This document shows positions 1 through 9,877 of a stretch of 64,000 nt of DNA, piece by piece; position 1 is the first letter of the stretch; every line of letters begins with the position of its first letter. The translations under genes and the position numbers were made by a program. The notes beneath the pieces were generated by a model, which was not told the origin of the DNA, ran no database searches, and saw nothing but the letters and a program-made list of their open reading frames with translations. The stretch is from Sutcliffiella halmapala (lineage in GTDB: Bacteria; Bacillota; Bacilli; Bacillales; Bacillaceae_I): contig NZ_KV917375.1 of NCBI RefSeq assembly GCF_002019665.1, positions 442,001 through 506,000 on the forward strand, written 5' to 3'.

Positions 1-1386
1 ACAGAGCCTGTCTACAATCCGGCTACAGGTGAAGTGATTGCAGAGGTCGTTCTTTCTACTAAAGAAGATGTGGAAACAGCCGTTCAAATAGCTGAGCAAG
101 CGTTTCACACGTGGTCAAAGGTAGCTGTTCCAAGACGTGCTCGTATTCTCTTTAAATATCAACAATTGCTAGTGGATCATTGGGATGAATTAGCCAAGTT
201 GATAACGATAGAAAATGGGAAGCCTTACAAAGAAGCGTATGGTGAAGTGCAGCGTGGCATTGAGTGTGTGGAATTTGCTGCTGGAGCGCCAACGCTCATG
301 ATGGGACGTCAGCTTCCGGATATTGCAACAGATATCGAATCCGGTATGTATCGTTATCCGATTGGAGTGGTGGGAGGTATCACGCCATTCAATTTTCCGA
401 TGATGGTACCATGCTGGATGTTCCCGCTTGCGATAGCATGTGGTAATACATTTGTTTTAAAGCCATCAGAACGTACGCCACTATTGGCAGCTCTTCTTGT
501 TGAATTATTTGAAGAAGCTGGCTTGCCTAAAGGAGTACTAAATATTGTGAACGGTGCCCATGAAGTTGTAAATGGACTTATCGAGCATAAGCTGGTAAAG
601 GCGATCTCATTTGTAGGCTCACAACCTGTCGCGGAATATGTTTATAAAAAAGGAGCGGAAAACCTAAAGCGTGTACAAGCATTAGCAGGAGCGAAAAACC
701 ACTCCATCGTCTTAAATGATGCGAAGCTTGATGTCGCAGCAACTCAAATTATAGGTGCCGCTTTTGGCTCTGCGGGTGAACGTTGTATGGCAGCATCAGT
801 CGTAACCGTTCAGGAAGAGGTAGCAGATGCCTTAATTGAGAGATTACTAGAAGAAGCAAATAAGCTTCAAATCGGAAATGGGTTAGTAGAAAATGTTTAT
901 TTAGGTCCTGTTATCCGTGACGGTCATAAAGAACGCACTCTAGGCTATATCCAACAAGGATTAGAGGAAGGAGCTCGACTAATCCGCGATGGACGTAAGG
1001 ATGATGCAGTGAATGGCGAAGGGTACTTTGTTGGTCCAACTATTTTTGATGAAGTAACGACAGAGATGAAAATCTGGAAGGATGAAATTTTTGCGCCAGT
1101 TTTATCGATTATCCGTGTGAAATCACTAGATGAGGCAATCGATATTGCAAATGAATCTCGTTTTGCGAATGGTGCGTGCATTTATACAGAAAGTGGAGGA
1201 AGTGTACGTCAGTTCCGCGAAAACATTCATTCAGGAATGTTAGGCGTAAATGTAGGGGTTCCTGCACCAATGGCCTTTTTCCCATTCTCCGGTTGGAAGG
1301 ATTCCTTCTACGGTGACCTACATGCAAATGGGATGGACGGAGTAGAATTCTACACAAGAAAGAAAATGCTAACGACACGTTGGTAA
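1..1386 (+). CDS. iolA: Methylmalonate/malonate semialdehyde dehydrogenase (CoA-acylating), 5' partial
   Basis: Known role: NAD- and CoA-dependent oxidation of malonate or methylmalonate semialdehyde to acetyl-CoA or propionyl-CoA, the last step of myo-inositol degradation in the cytoplasm. Seen: an aldehyde dehydrogenase frame that is open to the first base (it reads [11 protein letters not shown] before the GTG at 34), so the true start lies outside the window. 461 residues are present against about 485 for the family, so roughly 25 are missing. The catalytic cysteine is in SAGERCMA (codon 784-786), and the NAD-binding segment [11 protein letters not shown] is intact. The iolD, iolE and iolB genes downstream support the inositol assignment over valine catabolism. 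The C-terminus ends normally, with no break. Confidence 0.93.
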   Translation, partial: TEPVYNPATGEVIAEVVLSTKEDVETAVQIAEQAFHTWSKVAVPRRARILFKYQQLLVDHWDELAKLITIENGKPYKEAYGEVQRGIECVEFAAGAPTLMMGRQLPDIATDIESGMYRYPIGVVGGITPFNFPMMVPCWMFPLAIACGNTFVLKPSERTPLLAALLVELFEEAGLPKGVLNIVNGAHEVVNGLIEHKLVKAISFVGSQPVAEYVYKKGAENLKRVQALAGAKNHSIVLNDAKLDVAATQIIGAAFGSAGERCMAASVVTVQEEVADALIERLLEEANKLQIGNGLVENVYLGPVIRDGHKERTLGYIQQGLEEGARLIRDGRKDDAVNGEGYFVGPTIFDEVTTEMKIWKDEIFAPVLSIIRVKSLDEAIDIANESRFANGACIYTESGGSVRQFRENIHSGMLGVNVGVPAPMAFFPFSGWKDSFYGDLHANGMDGVEFYTRKKMLTTRW

Positions 1387-1753
1387 TAGATGTGGGAAAA
1401 AGAGTGGACGGAGTGATATGTGACTGCGCCGTTCCTTCTTTATTTGAAAGGCTTTGTTATTGTTCATTGTTGATTTTCGTGTAGGTATGAGAATACATAG
1501 GCGGAGAATTTCCGGCTAATGTATCTAGATGGAGCTTAAGTAGCAGATATAAGCGGAGATATTCCGCTTAAATGCACTAAATAAGAAAAAAACCTAAGAT
1601 TTGGGTACTAAAAGCGGAAAAAATCCCCTTATTTTTAAAGAAATATGGGTATTTCTCCATTTAAGCGGAATTTCTCCGTTTATTTTCAAACACCATAAAA
1701 TCAACATTCCGTTATAACAGAGCCATTTGAAAAAACGAGAAAGGTGTGGTTCT
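1387..1753. repeat. iolA-iolD intergenic region with GCGGA/TCCGC short palindromes
   Basis: This gap holds no ORF I would accept. It carries at least three copies of a short imperfect palindrome of the type AAGCGGA-n-TCCGCTT: about 1499-1519, 1551-1569 (the best, AAGCGGA...TCCGCTT), and 1663-1682. A half-like copy lies near 1612-1632. The same motif recurs at 54.8-55.0 kb. I see no convincing U-tract terminator after iolA, so read-through into iolD is possible. The ribosome binding site of iolD (AAAGGTG) is at the right end. Confidence 0.6.
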
Positions 1754-3691
1754 ATGAAAACCGTAAGAATGACTACTGCGCAAGCTTTAGTGAAATTTTT
1801 ACATCAACAATATGTAGAATTTGATGGGCAACAGCAAAAGTTTGTTAAAGGTATTTTCACGATATTTGGCCATGGAAATGTAGTAGGGCTTGGTCAAGCG
1901 TTAGAGCAAGATACTTTGGACCTTGAAGTATATCAGGGTAGAAGTGAGCAAGGAATGGCCCATGCTGCAGTAGCCTTTGCCAAACAAAAGCATCGCAAAC
2001 AAATAATGGCTTGTAGCGCTTCCGTTGGTCCTGGCTCTGCCAACATGATAACAGCTGCGGCGACGGCTTCTGCCAATAATATCCCTGTTTTGTTGCTGAC
2101 TGGTGATGTATTTGCAACAAGACAACCAGATCCGGTGTTACAGCAAATTGAACATACACATAATCTATCAATCTCTACAAATGATGCCTTTCAAGCTGTC
2201 AGTAAATATTGGGACCGTATAAATCGTCCGGAGCAGCTTATGACTGCGTTAATCAACGCGTTTCGTGTTTTAACGAACCCAGCAGATACTGGAGCAGTCA
2301 CGATAGCACTGCCGCAAGATGTACAAGGAGAGGCCTGGGACTTTCCAGATTACTTTTTTAAAAAGCGAGTCCATCGAATTGAGCGGCGATTGCCTACGAG
2401 GGAGAGCTTAGCGGAAGCGGCGGCCTTAGTGCAGCGTAAGAAAAAGCCGGTAATCATTTGCGGAGGTGGCGTTCGTTATTCAGAGGCGGCAAAAGCACTG
2501 AAGAACTTTTCCGAGGAATTCCATATCCCATTTGGTGAAACGCAGGCTGGAAAAAGTGCCGTGGAATCGCATCATCGTTATAACCTTGGGGGAATTGGTG
2601 TAACGGGGAATCTCGCAGCAAATACCATTGCCAAGGATGCTGATCTTGTCATTGGAATTGGAACTCGATTTACCGATTTCACAACAGGCTCTAAGCAATT
2701 GTTCCAAAATAAGGATGTCGAGTTTTTAACCATCAATGTTTCCGAATTTCATGCCAATAAACTCGATGCTGTAAGTGTGGTCGCTGATGCAAAGGAAGCA
2801 TTACAGGCACTTTCTGTTGAATTGAAAAAGGTGGGCTACCAATCAGCTTATACATCTGAAATTGCTGTAGCAAAGGATGCATGGGAAACGGAATTAGCAC
2901 GCCTACATACTATCTGTTTTACTGAGCAACAAGCTTTCCAGCCAGAAGTGGCAGGTCACCTTGATGAGGTAATACCTGAGTATGTGTCCGCACTTGGCAC
3001 TCAATTAACACAGACTGAAGTGATTGGAGAAATTAATCATTTACTAGAAGAAGACGCTATTATTATCGGTGCTGCTGGAAGTCTCCCTGGTGATCTTCAA
3101 CGGATGTGGGTAGCGAAAAGCCCAAATACCTATCACATGGAATATGGTTATTCATGCATGGGTTATGAGGTTTCTGGGGCCCTTGGGGTGAAGCTAGCAG
3201 AACCCGACAAAGAAGTATATGCCATGGTTGGGGATGGAAGCTACCAAATGCTCCACTCCGAATTAGTGACAAGTCTTCAAGAGAAAAAGAAAATAAATAT
3301 CCTCCTTTTTGATAATTCAGGCTTTGGTTGCATTAATAATTTGCAAATGGGAAACGGAATGGGGAGTTTTGGGACGGAATTTCGTTATCGGGACGAAGAA
3401 ACAGGAAAGATGAATGGGACGATCATGAAAATAGATTATGCCGCTAGTGCAGCTGGTTATGGCGTAAAGACGTATAGCGTCACAACAATTCAGGAACTCC
3501 AAGCAGCGATTCAAGACGCTAAAAACCAAACTATTTCCACCTTAATTGATATTAAAGTTTTACCAAAAACGATGACCAATGGCTATGAGTCTTGGTGGCA
3601 TGTTGGGGTTGCGGAAGTGGCCAACAATCCAAAAGTAAAAGAAGTGTTCGAGGGTAAAGAAAACAATCTTCAAAAGGCAAGACGATACTAA
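1754..3691 (+). CDS. iolD: 3D-(3,5/4)-trihydroxycyclohexane-1,2-dione hydrolase
   Basis: Thiamine-diphosphate enzyme that opens the ring of trihydroxycyclohexane-1,2-dione to 5-deoxy-glucuronate in inositol catabolism. Seen: the acetolactate-synthase-like three-domain layout, an N-terminal pyrimidine-binding domain with the catalytic Glu in [12 protein letters not shown], a central domain with the ICGGGVRYS segment, and a C-terminal cofactor domain with GDGSYQML followed by the metal-binding [10 protein letters not shown]. The ATG at 1754 is chosen over an in-frame TTG at 1727 because AAGGTG sits 7-8 bases before it; this gives 645 residues, normal for the family. It precedes iolE by about 90 bp and is probably co-transcribed with iolE and iolB. 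Confidence 0.95.
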   Translation: MKTVRMTTAQALVKFLHQQYVEFDGQQQKFVKGIFTIFGHGNVVGLGQALEQDTLDLEVYQGRSEQGMAHAAVAFAKQKHRKQIMACSASVGPGSANMITAAATASANNIPVLLLTGDVFATRQPDPVLQQIEHTHNLSISTNDAFQAVSKYWDRINRPEQLMTALINAFRVLTNPADTGAVTIALPQDVQGEAWDFPDYFFKKRVHRIERRLPTRESLAEAAALVQRKKKPVIICGGGVRYSEAAKALKNFSEEFHIPFGETQAGKSAVESHHRYNLGGIGVTGNLAANTIAKDADLVIGIGTRFTDFTTGSKQLFQNKDVEFLTINVSEFHANKLDAVSVVADAKEALQALSVELKKVGYQSAYTSEIAVAKDAWETELARLHTICFTEQQAFQPEVAGHLDEVIPEYVSALGTQLTQTEVIGEINHLLEEDAIIIGAAGSLPGDLQRMWVAKSPNTYHMEYGYSCMGYEVSGALGVKLAEPDKEVYAMVGDGSYQMLHSELVTSLQEKKKINILLFDNSGFGCINNLQMGNGMGSFGTEFRYRDEETGKMNGTIMKIDYAASAAGYGVKTYSVTTIQELQAAIQDAKNQTISTLIDIKVLPKTMTNGYESWWHVGVAEVANNPKVKEVFEGKENNLQKARRY

Positions 3692-3780
3692 CTTTAGTTT
3701 ACAAAAGGTTTTCAGGCAAGGAATGAGTATAAATTCAGAAAGCTTACTTATTATGTCAAACTATAGAGGGGAGTCGAAGG

Positions 3781-4677
3781 ATGTTTAAGGAAGCTACGAT
3801 TAAACTTGGTATTGCTCCTATCGCTTGGACAAATGACGATATGCCAGAATTAGGTGGAGAAAATACATTTGAACAATGTATAAGTGAGATGGCATTAGCT
3901 GGTTTTTCGGGCAGTGAAGTGGGAAATAAGTATCCTCGCAATATTACTGTTTTAAAAAAGGCTTTGGCACTCAGAAAAATGGAGATTGCAAGCGCATGGT
4001 TTAGTACGTATTTGACGACAATGCCTTTGGAAGAGACAGTGGAGCCATTTATTGAGCATCGAGATTTTCTGCACGAAATGGGTGCGAAGGTCATCGTTGT
4101 TTCTGAACAAGGACGAAGCATTCAAGGATTAATGGATGTTCCATTATTTAAGAAAAAGCCTGTGTTTTCAGATGCAGAATGGCGAAGACTTGTGGAAGGC
4201 TTACACGAACTTGGACAGTTAGCCTTGGAGAAGGACATGGTGATTGTCTACCATCATCATATGGGAACAGGAGTCCAGACAACAGAGGAAATCGAGAAAT
4301 TAATGGAGCTTAGTGATCCTGCCCTTGTATCCTTGCTCTATGATACTGGTCATCTCGTATTCTCTGGAGAAGATCCAAGCTTTATTTTGAAAAAATACTT
4401 ACCTCGCATCAAGCATATTCACCTAAAGGATATTCGTAGAGATGTGGTAGAACAAGTTAAAGCGGAAGATCTAAGTTTTTTACAAGCTGTAAAAAGAGGC
4501 GCATTTACTGTACCAGGAGATGGTGAAATCGAGTTTGAAGAGGTGTTTACTTTGTTAGCGACCTCTGATTACAAAGGTTGGTTTATAGTGGAGGCGGAGC
4601 AGGATCCAGTCCTAGCGAATCCATTTGAATATGCCGTGAAAGCGCGTAGTTATATAAAAGAAAAAAGTGGTCTTTAA
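3781..4677 (+). CDS. iolE: Myo-inosose-2 dehydratase
   Basis: Dehydrates scyllo-inosose (2-keto-myo-inositol) to 3D-trihydroxycyclohexane-1,2-dione, the step before IolD. Seen: a xylose-isomerase-like TIM-barrel of 298 residues, the N-terminal IAPIAWTNDDMPELGG typical of IolE, metal-ligand segments around YHHHMGTGVQT, LLYDTGHL, HIHLKDIR and the late IVEAEQD. The ATG at 3781 follows GAGGGGAG, so the start is well supported. Full length and uninterrupted. It lies between iolD and iolB. Confidence 0.94.
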   Translation: MFKEATIKLGIAPIAWTNDDMPELGGENTFEQCISEMALAGFSGSEVGNKYPRNITVLKKALALRKMEIASAWFSTYLTTMPLEETVEPFIEHRDFLHEMGAKVIVVSEQGRSIQGLMDVPLFKKKPVFSDAEWRRLVEGLHELGQLALEKDMVIVYHHHMGTGVQTTEEIEKLMELSDPALVSLLYDTGHLVFSGEDPSFILKKYLPRIKHIHLKDIRRDVVEQVKAEDLSFLQAVKRGAFTVPGDGEIEFEEVFTLLATSDYKGWFIVEAEQDPVLANPFEYAVKARSYIKEKSGL

Positions 4678-4722
4678 ATTGCATGCCTTATTAACAATAA
4701 GTTTCAATGGGGAGGAAGTACA

Positions 4723-5484
4723 TTGTTTGGTAGATTAGGAGAATTGGAAGAAGGATATAATGTTTTGACGGAAATAAATGGTCCGCACAAAGATATGCTC
4801 ATGGATATTGGGATTTATAAAATGTCCAGCGGAATCGAAGAAAGCTTACTAGATGGGGAGAAAGAAACAGCTATTCTTTTGTTAGAGGGAAAGGTTCGGT
4901 TTGAATGGGAAGGGAATAGTTGCGAGATTGAAAGAAAGTGTGTGTTCAAAGAAGAACCATTCTGCCTACATATCGCGAAAGATGTACATGTGAAAATATT
5001 AGCTCTGGATCCTAGTGAAGTACTAATACAAAAAACATATAATGACAACGCGTTTGCCTCGAAGCTCTATACACCTGAAGATAGTCAAAACGTTGTTGCA
5101 GGCAAGGACGATTGGGAAGGCACTGCCAAACGTGTGATTCGAACCATTTTCGATTATGAAAATGCGCCATACTCTAACATGGTAATAGGCGAAGTTCTAT
5201 CCTATCCAGGAAGATGGTCCAGTTATCCACCACATCATCACGAACAACCTGAAGTTTATTACTATCGCTTCGATAAACCTCAAGGGTTTGGATGTGCTAT
5301 GGTTGGAGAAGACGCACACCGAGTCGTACACAACAGCTACATCACCATCCCTGGTGGCCTCGACCACCCCCAATCAACAGCCCCAGGCTACACCATGTAC
5401 TTCTGCTGGATGATCCGCCACCATACGCATAACCCCTGGACCGAACGAATAATGGTCGAGGAGCACAAGTGGTTGTTGGGGTGA
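4723..5484 (+). CDS. iolB: 5-deoxy-glucuronate isomerase
   Basis: Isomerises 5-deoxy-glucuronate to 2-deoxy-5-keto-gluconate, the step after IolD. Seen: KduI/IolB-type cupin of 253 residues with the core WSSYPPHHHEQPEVYYYRF, where the His cluster and following Glu are the expected metal ligands, and a second late barrel strand region GGLDHPQSTAPGY. The TTG at 4723 is used because GGGGAGGAAG precedes it by about 4 bases and no ATG fits. It is slightly shorter than B. subtilis IolB (about 271) and the N-terminal half looks divergent. The last 150 bases shift to C/A-rich synonymous codons next to the following repeat. Confidence 0.88.
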   Translation: MFGRLGELEEGYNVLTEINGPHKDMLMDIGIYKMSSGIEESLLDGEKETAILLLEGKVRFEWEGNSCEIERKCVFKEEPFCLHIAKDVHVKILALDPSEVLIQKTYNDNAFASKLYTPEDSQNVVAGKDDWEGTAKRVIRTIFDYENAPYSNMVIGEVLSYPGRWSSYPPHHHEQPEVYYYRFDKPQGFGCAMVGEDAHRVVHNSYITIPGGLDHPQSTAPGYTMYFCWMIRHHTHNPWTERIMVEEHKWLLG

Positions 5485-5526
5485 GTGAGAGGGGGGTGCC
5501 TGTCACCACTCGAAATTTGTCGAAAA

Positions 5527-5557
5527 GGTAGCCACGGGGACTGTCCCCTTGGCTACC
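5527..5557. repeat. REP-like hairpin (GGGGACTGTCCCC core), downstream of iolB
   Basis: 31-bp near-perfect inverted repeat: arms GGTAGCCA and TGGCTACC surround GGGGACTGTCCCC, with one C/T mismatch. The left foot reads GTAG, the tetranucleotide that known RAYT enzymes recognise next to REP hairpins. It may also stop transcription after iolB. A short relative, GGTGCCTGTCACC-like, lies at 5497-5511. Confidence 0.75.
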
Positions 5558-5626
5558 ACTGTTTTCTTCTCCCCGTTATTTAGGTTATGATAAGCATATA
5601 AGTTAGCTATGGAACGGGTGTAAAGA

Positions 5627-7555
5627 ATGAATAGTAGACAAAAAGAATTATTGCGCATATTACTCCTTCATGAGAATGGAGCATTACAAATAAAGGATTT
5701 GTCAGAACGGCTGGATTGTGCGGAGAAGACGGTAAGAAATGATTTAGATCGCTTGGAGGAAACGCTCGATCACTATCCGAGTGCTGTCCTTTCGCGCAAG
5801 CCAGGCATTGGCATTAACATACAGATTGACGAAGAAGATCGTGAAGCTATTTTTCAAACGCTTTTATCTTCTGAAACGAAGACGACAGAGGAGCGGTTGA
5901 TTGAAATAGCCTTTCATCTTTTAACGAGCTATAAACCAATTACACTCCAGGATTTTGCAGACCGTTACTATGTGCAAAAAATCGCAATCAAAAAAGATAT
6001 GGACCTGATTTCGGGATGGCTAGAACGCTTTGAGCTTCAGTTAATCTCAAAACCACGACTAGGTAATGTGATTCAAGGCTCCGAGCTGAAAAAACGGAAT
6101 GCATTGGCACATTTATCGGACCTTACACGCACAATACCAGCTGAAAGAAATTATGTGCTGGATTTATTTTTGCCGTATGAAATTGCAGCAGTCAGAAAAG
6201 CGCTTGTCGAGATGCAGCGGGAATATACAATTTCCTTTACCGATGATGCACTAGAAAGCCTGCTTGTTCATGCACTCATTATGATCAAACGAACAAGGCA
6301 GAAGTCCCCGGTATTTGTACATGCCGCCGAACAAGCAAAAGCAAGTGAACGGAAGGAATATACCTACGCAGGTTGGTTCTTTGACCAGATGACAAAGGCC
6401 TTTCAGATGAATTTTCCAAGTGAGGAACGAGCTTATTTCACTTGGCATCTCATTAGCGCCAAAAAAACGGAAGAATCTGTGGAGCAGGAGCTCAAGTATG
6501 AAGTTGCGGAAACAGACATCGTAAAGTTGCTTGTTAGTAAGCTAGAAAAATTAACGTTATTTCCTTTCCAAACGGATACGATTTTAATTAAGGGACTTGC
6601 TATCCATATGCATTCCGTTATCCATCGAATCCAGTATGGGTTTCCTATTAGAAACCCGTTACTTCCTAATATTAAAAAAATGTATCCATACATGTTTAAT
6701 ATGGCGATTTTGACGCTTGAAGAAATAAATTCAACTTTTCATATCGACATTCCAGAGGATGAGGCGGCCTATATCGTACTTCATTTTCAAGCCTCGATTG
6801 AAAGATTGGAAAGTAAAAGCAGTGCAAAAAAGAAAGCGCTTATTGTGTGTCATATGGGGATTGGAATGTCGCATCTTCTAGAAGCAAAAATAGAGCAGCA
6901 ATATCAAGAAATTGATGTAGTAGGCTGTATTGGGAAAGCGGAGATTCCGGACTATGTGAAACAGCATGAGGTGGATTTTATTATCTCAACCGTTCCTCTT
7001 GAAAAAGTAAAGCAGGAACATATAGTCGTTTCGCCACTTTTTAGTCAACACGATAAAAAGCAACTGAATTATTTTCTTGAGGAGCTTCAACAAAAAAAGT
7101 CGGAATCTTATAATCTAGATCATCTTACTACCTTTCTTCACGAGGAATTTCTCTTTTTCGAAGTGGAAAAAGAACACCGCTATCAAGTCGTCGAAATGCT
7201 TGCGATGGCTCTTTATCAAAAGGGCTATGTGGATAAGGAGTTTATCCATAGTGCAGTTAGCAGAGAAAGGTCATCTGCCACAGCGATTGGTGGAAGAGTT
7301 GCAATTCCTCACGGGAATCCTGCGATGATTCAAAAGTCTATGATTGCCGTTGCGATGATGAAGGAGCCAATCGAATGGGGGAATGAGCTAGTATCCATTG
7401 TTCTCATGCTAGCTATCTCGAAAGAAAATCACCAAAACATGCGAGCGATTATCGGACAAATCGCTAGTCTAAGTGAGTCACCATTCATCGTACAAGACTT
7501 ACTAGCTAAGAAGAATTTCCAAGACTTTATGCAAGTTTTAACTAAAAAAGGGTAA
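5627..7555 (+). CDS. manR: PRD-domain PTS-regulated transcriptional activator (ManR-like)
   Basis: Activator of a mannose/fructose-type PTS operon whose activity is set by phosphorylation by PTS proteins. Seen, in order: N-terminal winged helix-turn-helix (residues about 1-70, with LDCAEKTVRNDLDRLEE), a second HTH/Mga-like region, two PRD domains (about 170-400), a GatB-like EIIB domain with phosphorylatable Cys408 in IVCHMGIGMS, and a C-terminal EIIA domain with His562 in AIPHGNP. 642 residues, close to B. subtilis ManR (about 648). The manP-like transporter follows directly, which supports the name. MtlR- or FruR-type relatives share the architecture, so the exact sugar is inferred from context. 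The start follows a weak GGGTGTAAAG site. Confidence 0.85.
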   Translation: MNSRQKELLRILLLHENGALQIKDLSERLDCAEKTVRNDLDRLEETLDHYPSAVLSRKPGIGINIQIDEEDREAIFQTLLSSETKTTEERLIEIAFHLLTSYKPITLQDFADRYYVQKIAIKKDMDLISGWLERFELQLISKPRLGNVIQGSELKKRNALAHLSDLTRTIPAERNYVLDLFLPYEIAAVRKALVEMQREYTISFTDDALESLLVHALIMIKRTRQKSPVFVHAAEQAKASERKEYTYAGWFFDQMTKAFQMNFPSEERAYFTWHLISAKKTEESVEQELKYEVAETDIVKLLVSKLEKLTLFPFQTDTILIKGLAIHMHSVIHRIQYGFPIRNPLLPNIKKMYPYMFNMAILTLEEINSTFHIDIPEDEAAYIVLHFQASIERLESKSSAKKKALIVCHMGIGMSHLLEAKIEQQYQEIDVVGCIGKAEIPDYVKQHEVDFIISTVPLEKVKQEHIVVSPLFSQHDKKQLNYFLEELQQKKSESYNLDHLTTFLHEEFLFFEVEKEHRYQVVEMLAMALYQKGYVDKEFIHSAVSRERSSATAIGGRVAIPHGNPAMIQKSMIAVAMMKEPIEWGNELVSIVLMLAISKENHQNMRAIIGQIASLSESPFIVQDLLAKKNFQDFMQVLTKKG

Positions 7556-7563
7556 TACATTAC

Positions 7564-7601
7564 GAGTGGGCAGCTAAGCTATAGCTAGCCTGCTCTTTTT
7601 T
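7564..7601 (+). terminator. Rho-independent terminator after manR
   Basis: Imperfect stem GAGTGGGCAGCTA with TAGCTAGCCTGCTC around a short loop, followed by TTTTTT. It lies directly after the manR stop codon, implying that manP has its own promoter. Confidence 0.7.
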
Positions 7602-7610
7602 GATTATTGG

Positions 7611-7753
7611 CTCTGTTAGAGTACCAAGTAAATTTTTTATGTACCTAGCTGTTGATTGGAGCACAAGGCGAAGACTCCTGCGGGAGATAGCGTTTTGTGG
7701 AGACCCCGCGGAAAGCGTAGCCTAGTGCGGAAATCAACAGCGGTGTTTGACAG
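7611..7753. repeat. Bacillaceae interspersed element, copy 1 (shortened)
   Basis: Copy of an element with inverted ends CTGTTGATT and AATCAACAG (7649-7740) and the internal motif GACTCCTGCGGGA. Compared with the copies at 33.2 and 43.7 kb it lacks the internal block around GAGGAGGCTCC, going straight from AGACCCCGCGGAAAGCG to the right end. The flanking GTACCTAG and TTTGACAG/TTTAACGG stretches are shared with copy 3, so the repeat unit extends beyond the inverted ends. Confidence 0.75.
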
Positions 7754-7835
7754 AAGAATCTAATAATCAATTTTTACCGTAACTTCCGGTAAAAGAAAAT
7801 AATAATAGGGACACCAGGATAGCTTATGATAAAAG

Positions 7836-7850
7836 AAGAAAGCGTTTACT
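7836..7850 (+). promoter_or_regulatory. cre-like site (CcpA) upstream of manP
   Basis: AAGAAAGCGTTTACT matches the published consensus WTGNNANCGNWNNCW except for A instead of T at position 2. It lies about 24 bp before the manP start, a position suited to transcription road-block in the leader. Carbon catabolite repression of a mannose PTS would be expected. Confidence 0.5.
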
Positions 7851-7873
7851 AAGTAGTTAGGAGGATTTATTTT

Positions 7874-9826
7874 ATGGCAAAGATATTAGCAGTTACTGCT
7901 TGCCCGGTAGGTATTGCACATACTTACATGGCTGCTGAAAATTTACAAAAAGCCGCCGAAGCATTAGGCGTCGAAATAAAAGTAGAAACACAAGGCTCGA
8001 TAGGGGTAGAAAATGGATTAACCGAACAAGACATCGCCGAGGCAGATGGCATCATCATTGCAGCGGACAAAGAAGTTTCGAAAGAACGTTTCGCTGGTAA
8101 AAAAGTTATTGTAACTGGTGTTCAAGACGGAATACGTAAGCCGGAAGAATTAATCAAACGTATTCAAAATGGAGATGTTCCTGTTTATAAGGCTGATTCA
8201 GCTGCAGCGAGTACTTCAAAAAGTAGTAAGCAAAAAGAAAATCCTATCTATAAGCACTTAATGAGTGGGGTTTCCTATATGGTACCTTTCATCGTCGTAG
8301 GGGGATTACTAATAGCGCTCGCGTTAACCCTTGGTGGTGTTCAAACGCCAGGCGGAATTGTTATCCCAGACGATTCCATCTGGAAGCAGGTAGAAAGTCT
8401 TGGTGGCACAGCATTCATGTTCATGGTTCCTATATTAGCTGGATTTATTGCGGTTAGTATTGCTGACCGTCCTGGACTTGTACCAGGTATGATCGGTGGA
8501 TTCATAGCAGCAAATGGTAGCTTTTACGGAAGTGAAGCTGGTGCTGGTTTTATCGGGGGGATAATCGCTGGTTTCTTAGCAGGTTATGTGGCATTAGCGA
8601 TTAAGAAAATAAAGGTTCCAAAGGCTGTTCAGCCGGTAATGCCGATTATTTTCATTCCAATTTTCTCATCCGTCATTGTTGGACTATTATTCATTTTCGT
8701 CATTGGTGCACCAGTTGCACAAGTGTTTGAAACATTAACTGCTTGGCTTGCTGGAATGCAAGGTGGAAGCTCTATCTTCTTAGCGATGATACTTGGAGCT
8801 ATGATCGCAGTCGACATGGGTGGTCCATTTAATAAAGTAGCCTTTTTATTCGGTTCTGCCATGATTGCAGAAGGAAATTACGCTATCATGGGACCAATCG
8901 CTGTTGCAATCTGTATACCTCCAATTGGATTAGGACTTGCAACTTTTATCAACAAACGTAAATTCCGTCAATCAGAGAGAGAAGCTGGAAAAGCATCCTT
9001 TACCATGGGGTTATTCGGTATTACAGAAGGAGCTATTCCATTTGCAGCACAAGACCCATTACGTGTTATCCCAAGTATTGTTGTTGGTTCAATGACAGGT
9101 TCGGTAATTGCCATGCTAGCAAGTGTAGGCGACAGAGTAGCTCACGGTGGTCCAATCGTTGCGGTGTTAGGTGCAGTGGATAATGTCTTCATGTTCTTTG
9201 TAGCTGCTATTATTGGATCTGTCGTGACAGCGTTATTAGTCACTGTTTTGAAAAAAGATGTCGAAGCAGCACCGGTTGCTGTGGGAACTGATGTAAGGGT
9301 AGTACCGGAAGCGACAAGCACTATTCAAGATACTACGAAAATAGAAGATGAAACAACCAAAGAAGAAATTACGAAGTTAACGGATATCACAACGGTTGAT
9401 TTAATGGAAACAAAATTAACTGGTGCGACTAGAGATGAAGTAATCGATGAGCTTATTACAAAACTAGATTCAGCAGGAGTATTAAACTCTAAACAAGAGT
9501 TTAAACAAGCGATCCTAAATCGTGAAGGGGAAAGCTCTACTGGTCTTGGGATGAACATCGCAATCCCACATGGAAAGTCAGATGCAGTAAAGCGACCAAC
9601 AGTAGTGTTCGGAATTAAGCGAGAAGGTGTAGACTGGAAAAGCTTAGACAGATCTTCGGCAAAACTCATTTTCATGATTGCTGTACCAAAACAAGCTGCA
9701 GGAGACGCCCACCTCAAAATACTACAAATGCTTTCACGCAAATTAATGGACGAAGACTTTAGAGAAGCATTGTTGAAGGTTAGTACGAGAGAAGAAGCGT
9801 TTAGATTGTTGGGTGAGATACGTTAG
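7874..9826 (+). CDS. manP: Mannose-specific PTS transporter EIIBCA (ManP-like)
   Basis: Membrane permease of the fructose/mannitol PTS superfamily that imports mannose as mannose 6-phosphate. Seen: EIIB domain at residues 1-100 with phospho-Cys10 in VTACPVGIAHTYMAAE; EIIC membrane domain about 130-470 with the conserved FGITEGAIPFAAQDP; an acidic linker; EIIA domain about 505-650 with phospho-His566 in NIAIPHGKSD. The B-C-A order and length of 650 match B. subtilis ManP, which it resembles strongly through the EIIC core. The ATG at 7874 follows TTAGGAGGATTT. Downstream of manR; probably a single-gene unit ended by the hairpin at 9846-9870. Confidence 0.9.
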   Translation: MAKILAVTACPVGIAHTYMAAENLQKAAEALGVEIKVETQGSIGVENGLTEQDIAEADGIIIAADKEVSKERFAGKKVIVTGVQDGIRKPEELIKRIQNGDVPVYKADSAAASTSKSSKQKENPIYKHLMSGVSYMVPFIVVGGLLIALALTLGGVQTPGGIVIPDDSIWKQVESLGGTAFMFMVPILAGFIAVSIADRPGLVPGMIGGFIAANGSFYGSEAGAGFIGGIIAGFLAGYVALAIKKIKVPKAVQPVMPIIFIPIFSSVIVGLLFIFVIGAPVAQVFETLTAWLAGMQGGSSIFLAMILGAMIAVDMGGPFNKVAFLFGSAMIAEGNYAIMGPIAVAICIPPIGLGLATFINKRKFRQSEREAGKASFTMGLFGITEGAIPFAAQDPLRVIPSIVVGSMTGSVIAMLASVGDRVAHGGPIVAVLGAVDNVFMFFVAAIIGSVVTALLVTVLKKDVEAAPVAVGTDVRVVPEATSTIQDTTKIEDETTKEEITKLTDITTVDLMETKLTGATRDEVIDELITKLDSAGVLNSKQEFKQAILNREGESSTGLGMNIAIPHGKSDAVKRPTVVFGIKREGVDWKSLDRSSAKLIFMIAVPKQAAGDAHLKILQMLSRKLMDEDFREALLKVSTREEAFRLLGEIR

Positions 9827-9835
9827 GGAGAAAAA

Positions 9836-9872
9836 GTAGCCAGGGAGCCAAGGGGACAGTCCCCTTGGCTAC
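9836..9872. repeat. REP-like hairpin, downstream of manP
   Basis: Contains a perfect 12-bp inverted repeat, AGCCAAGGGGAC-A-GTCCCCTTGGCT (9846-9870), inside a larger GTAGCC...GGCTAC pair; left foot GTAG. Placed between the convergent manP and kinase genes, it could act as a terminator for both (ACTTTTCTC follows on the + strand). Confidence 0.75.
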
Positions 9873-9877
9873 TTTTC

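Noticed and set aside
9325-9741. 138-residue minus-strand ORF inside manP
   Set aside because: Antisense shadow of the EIIA-encoding part, no site before it, Ser-rich low-complexity translation.
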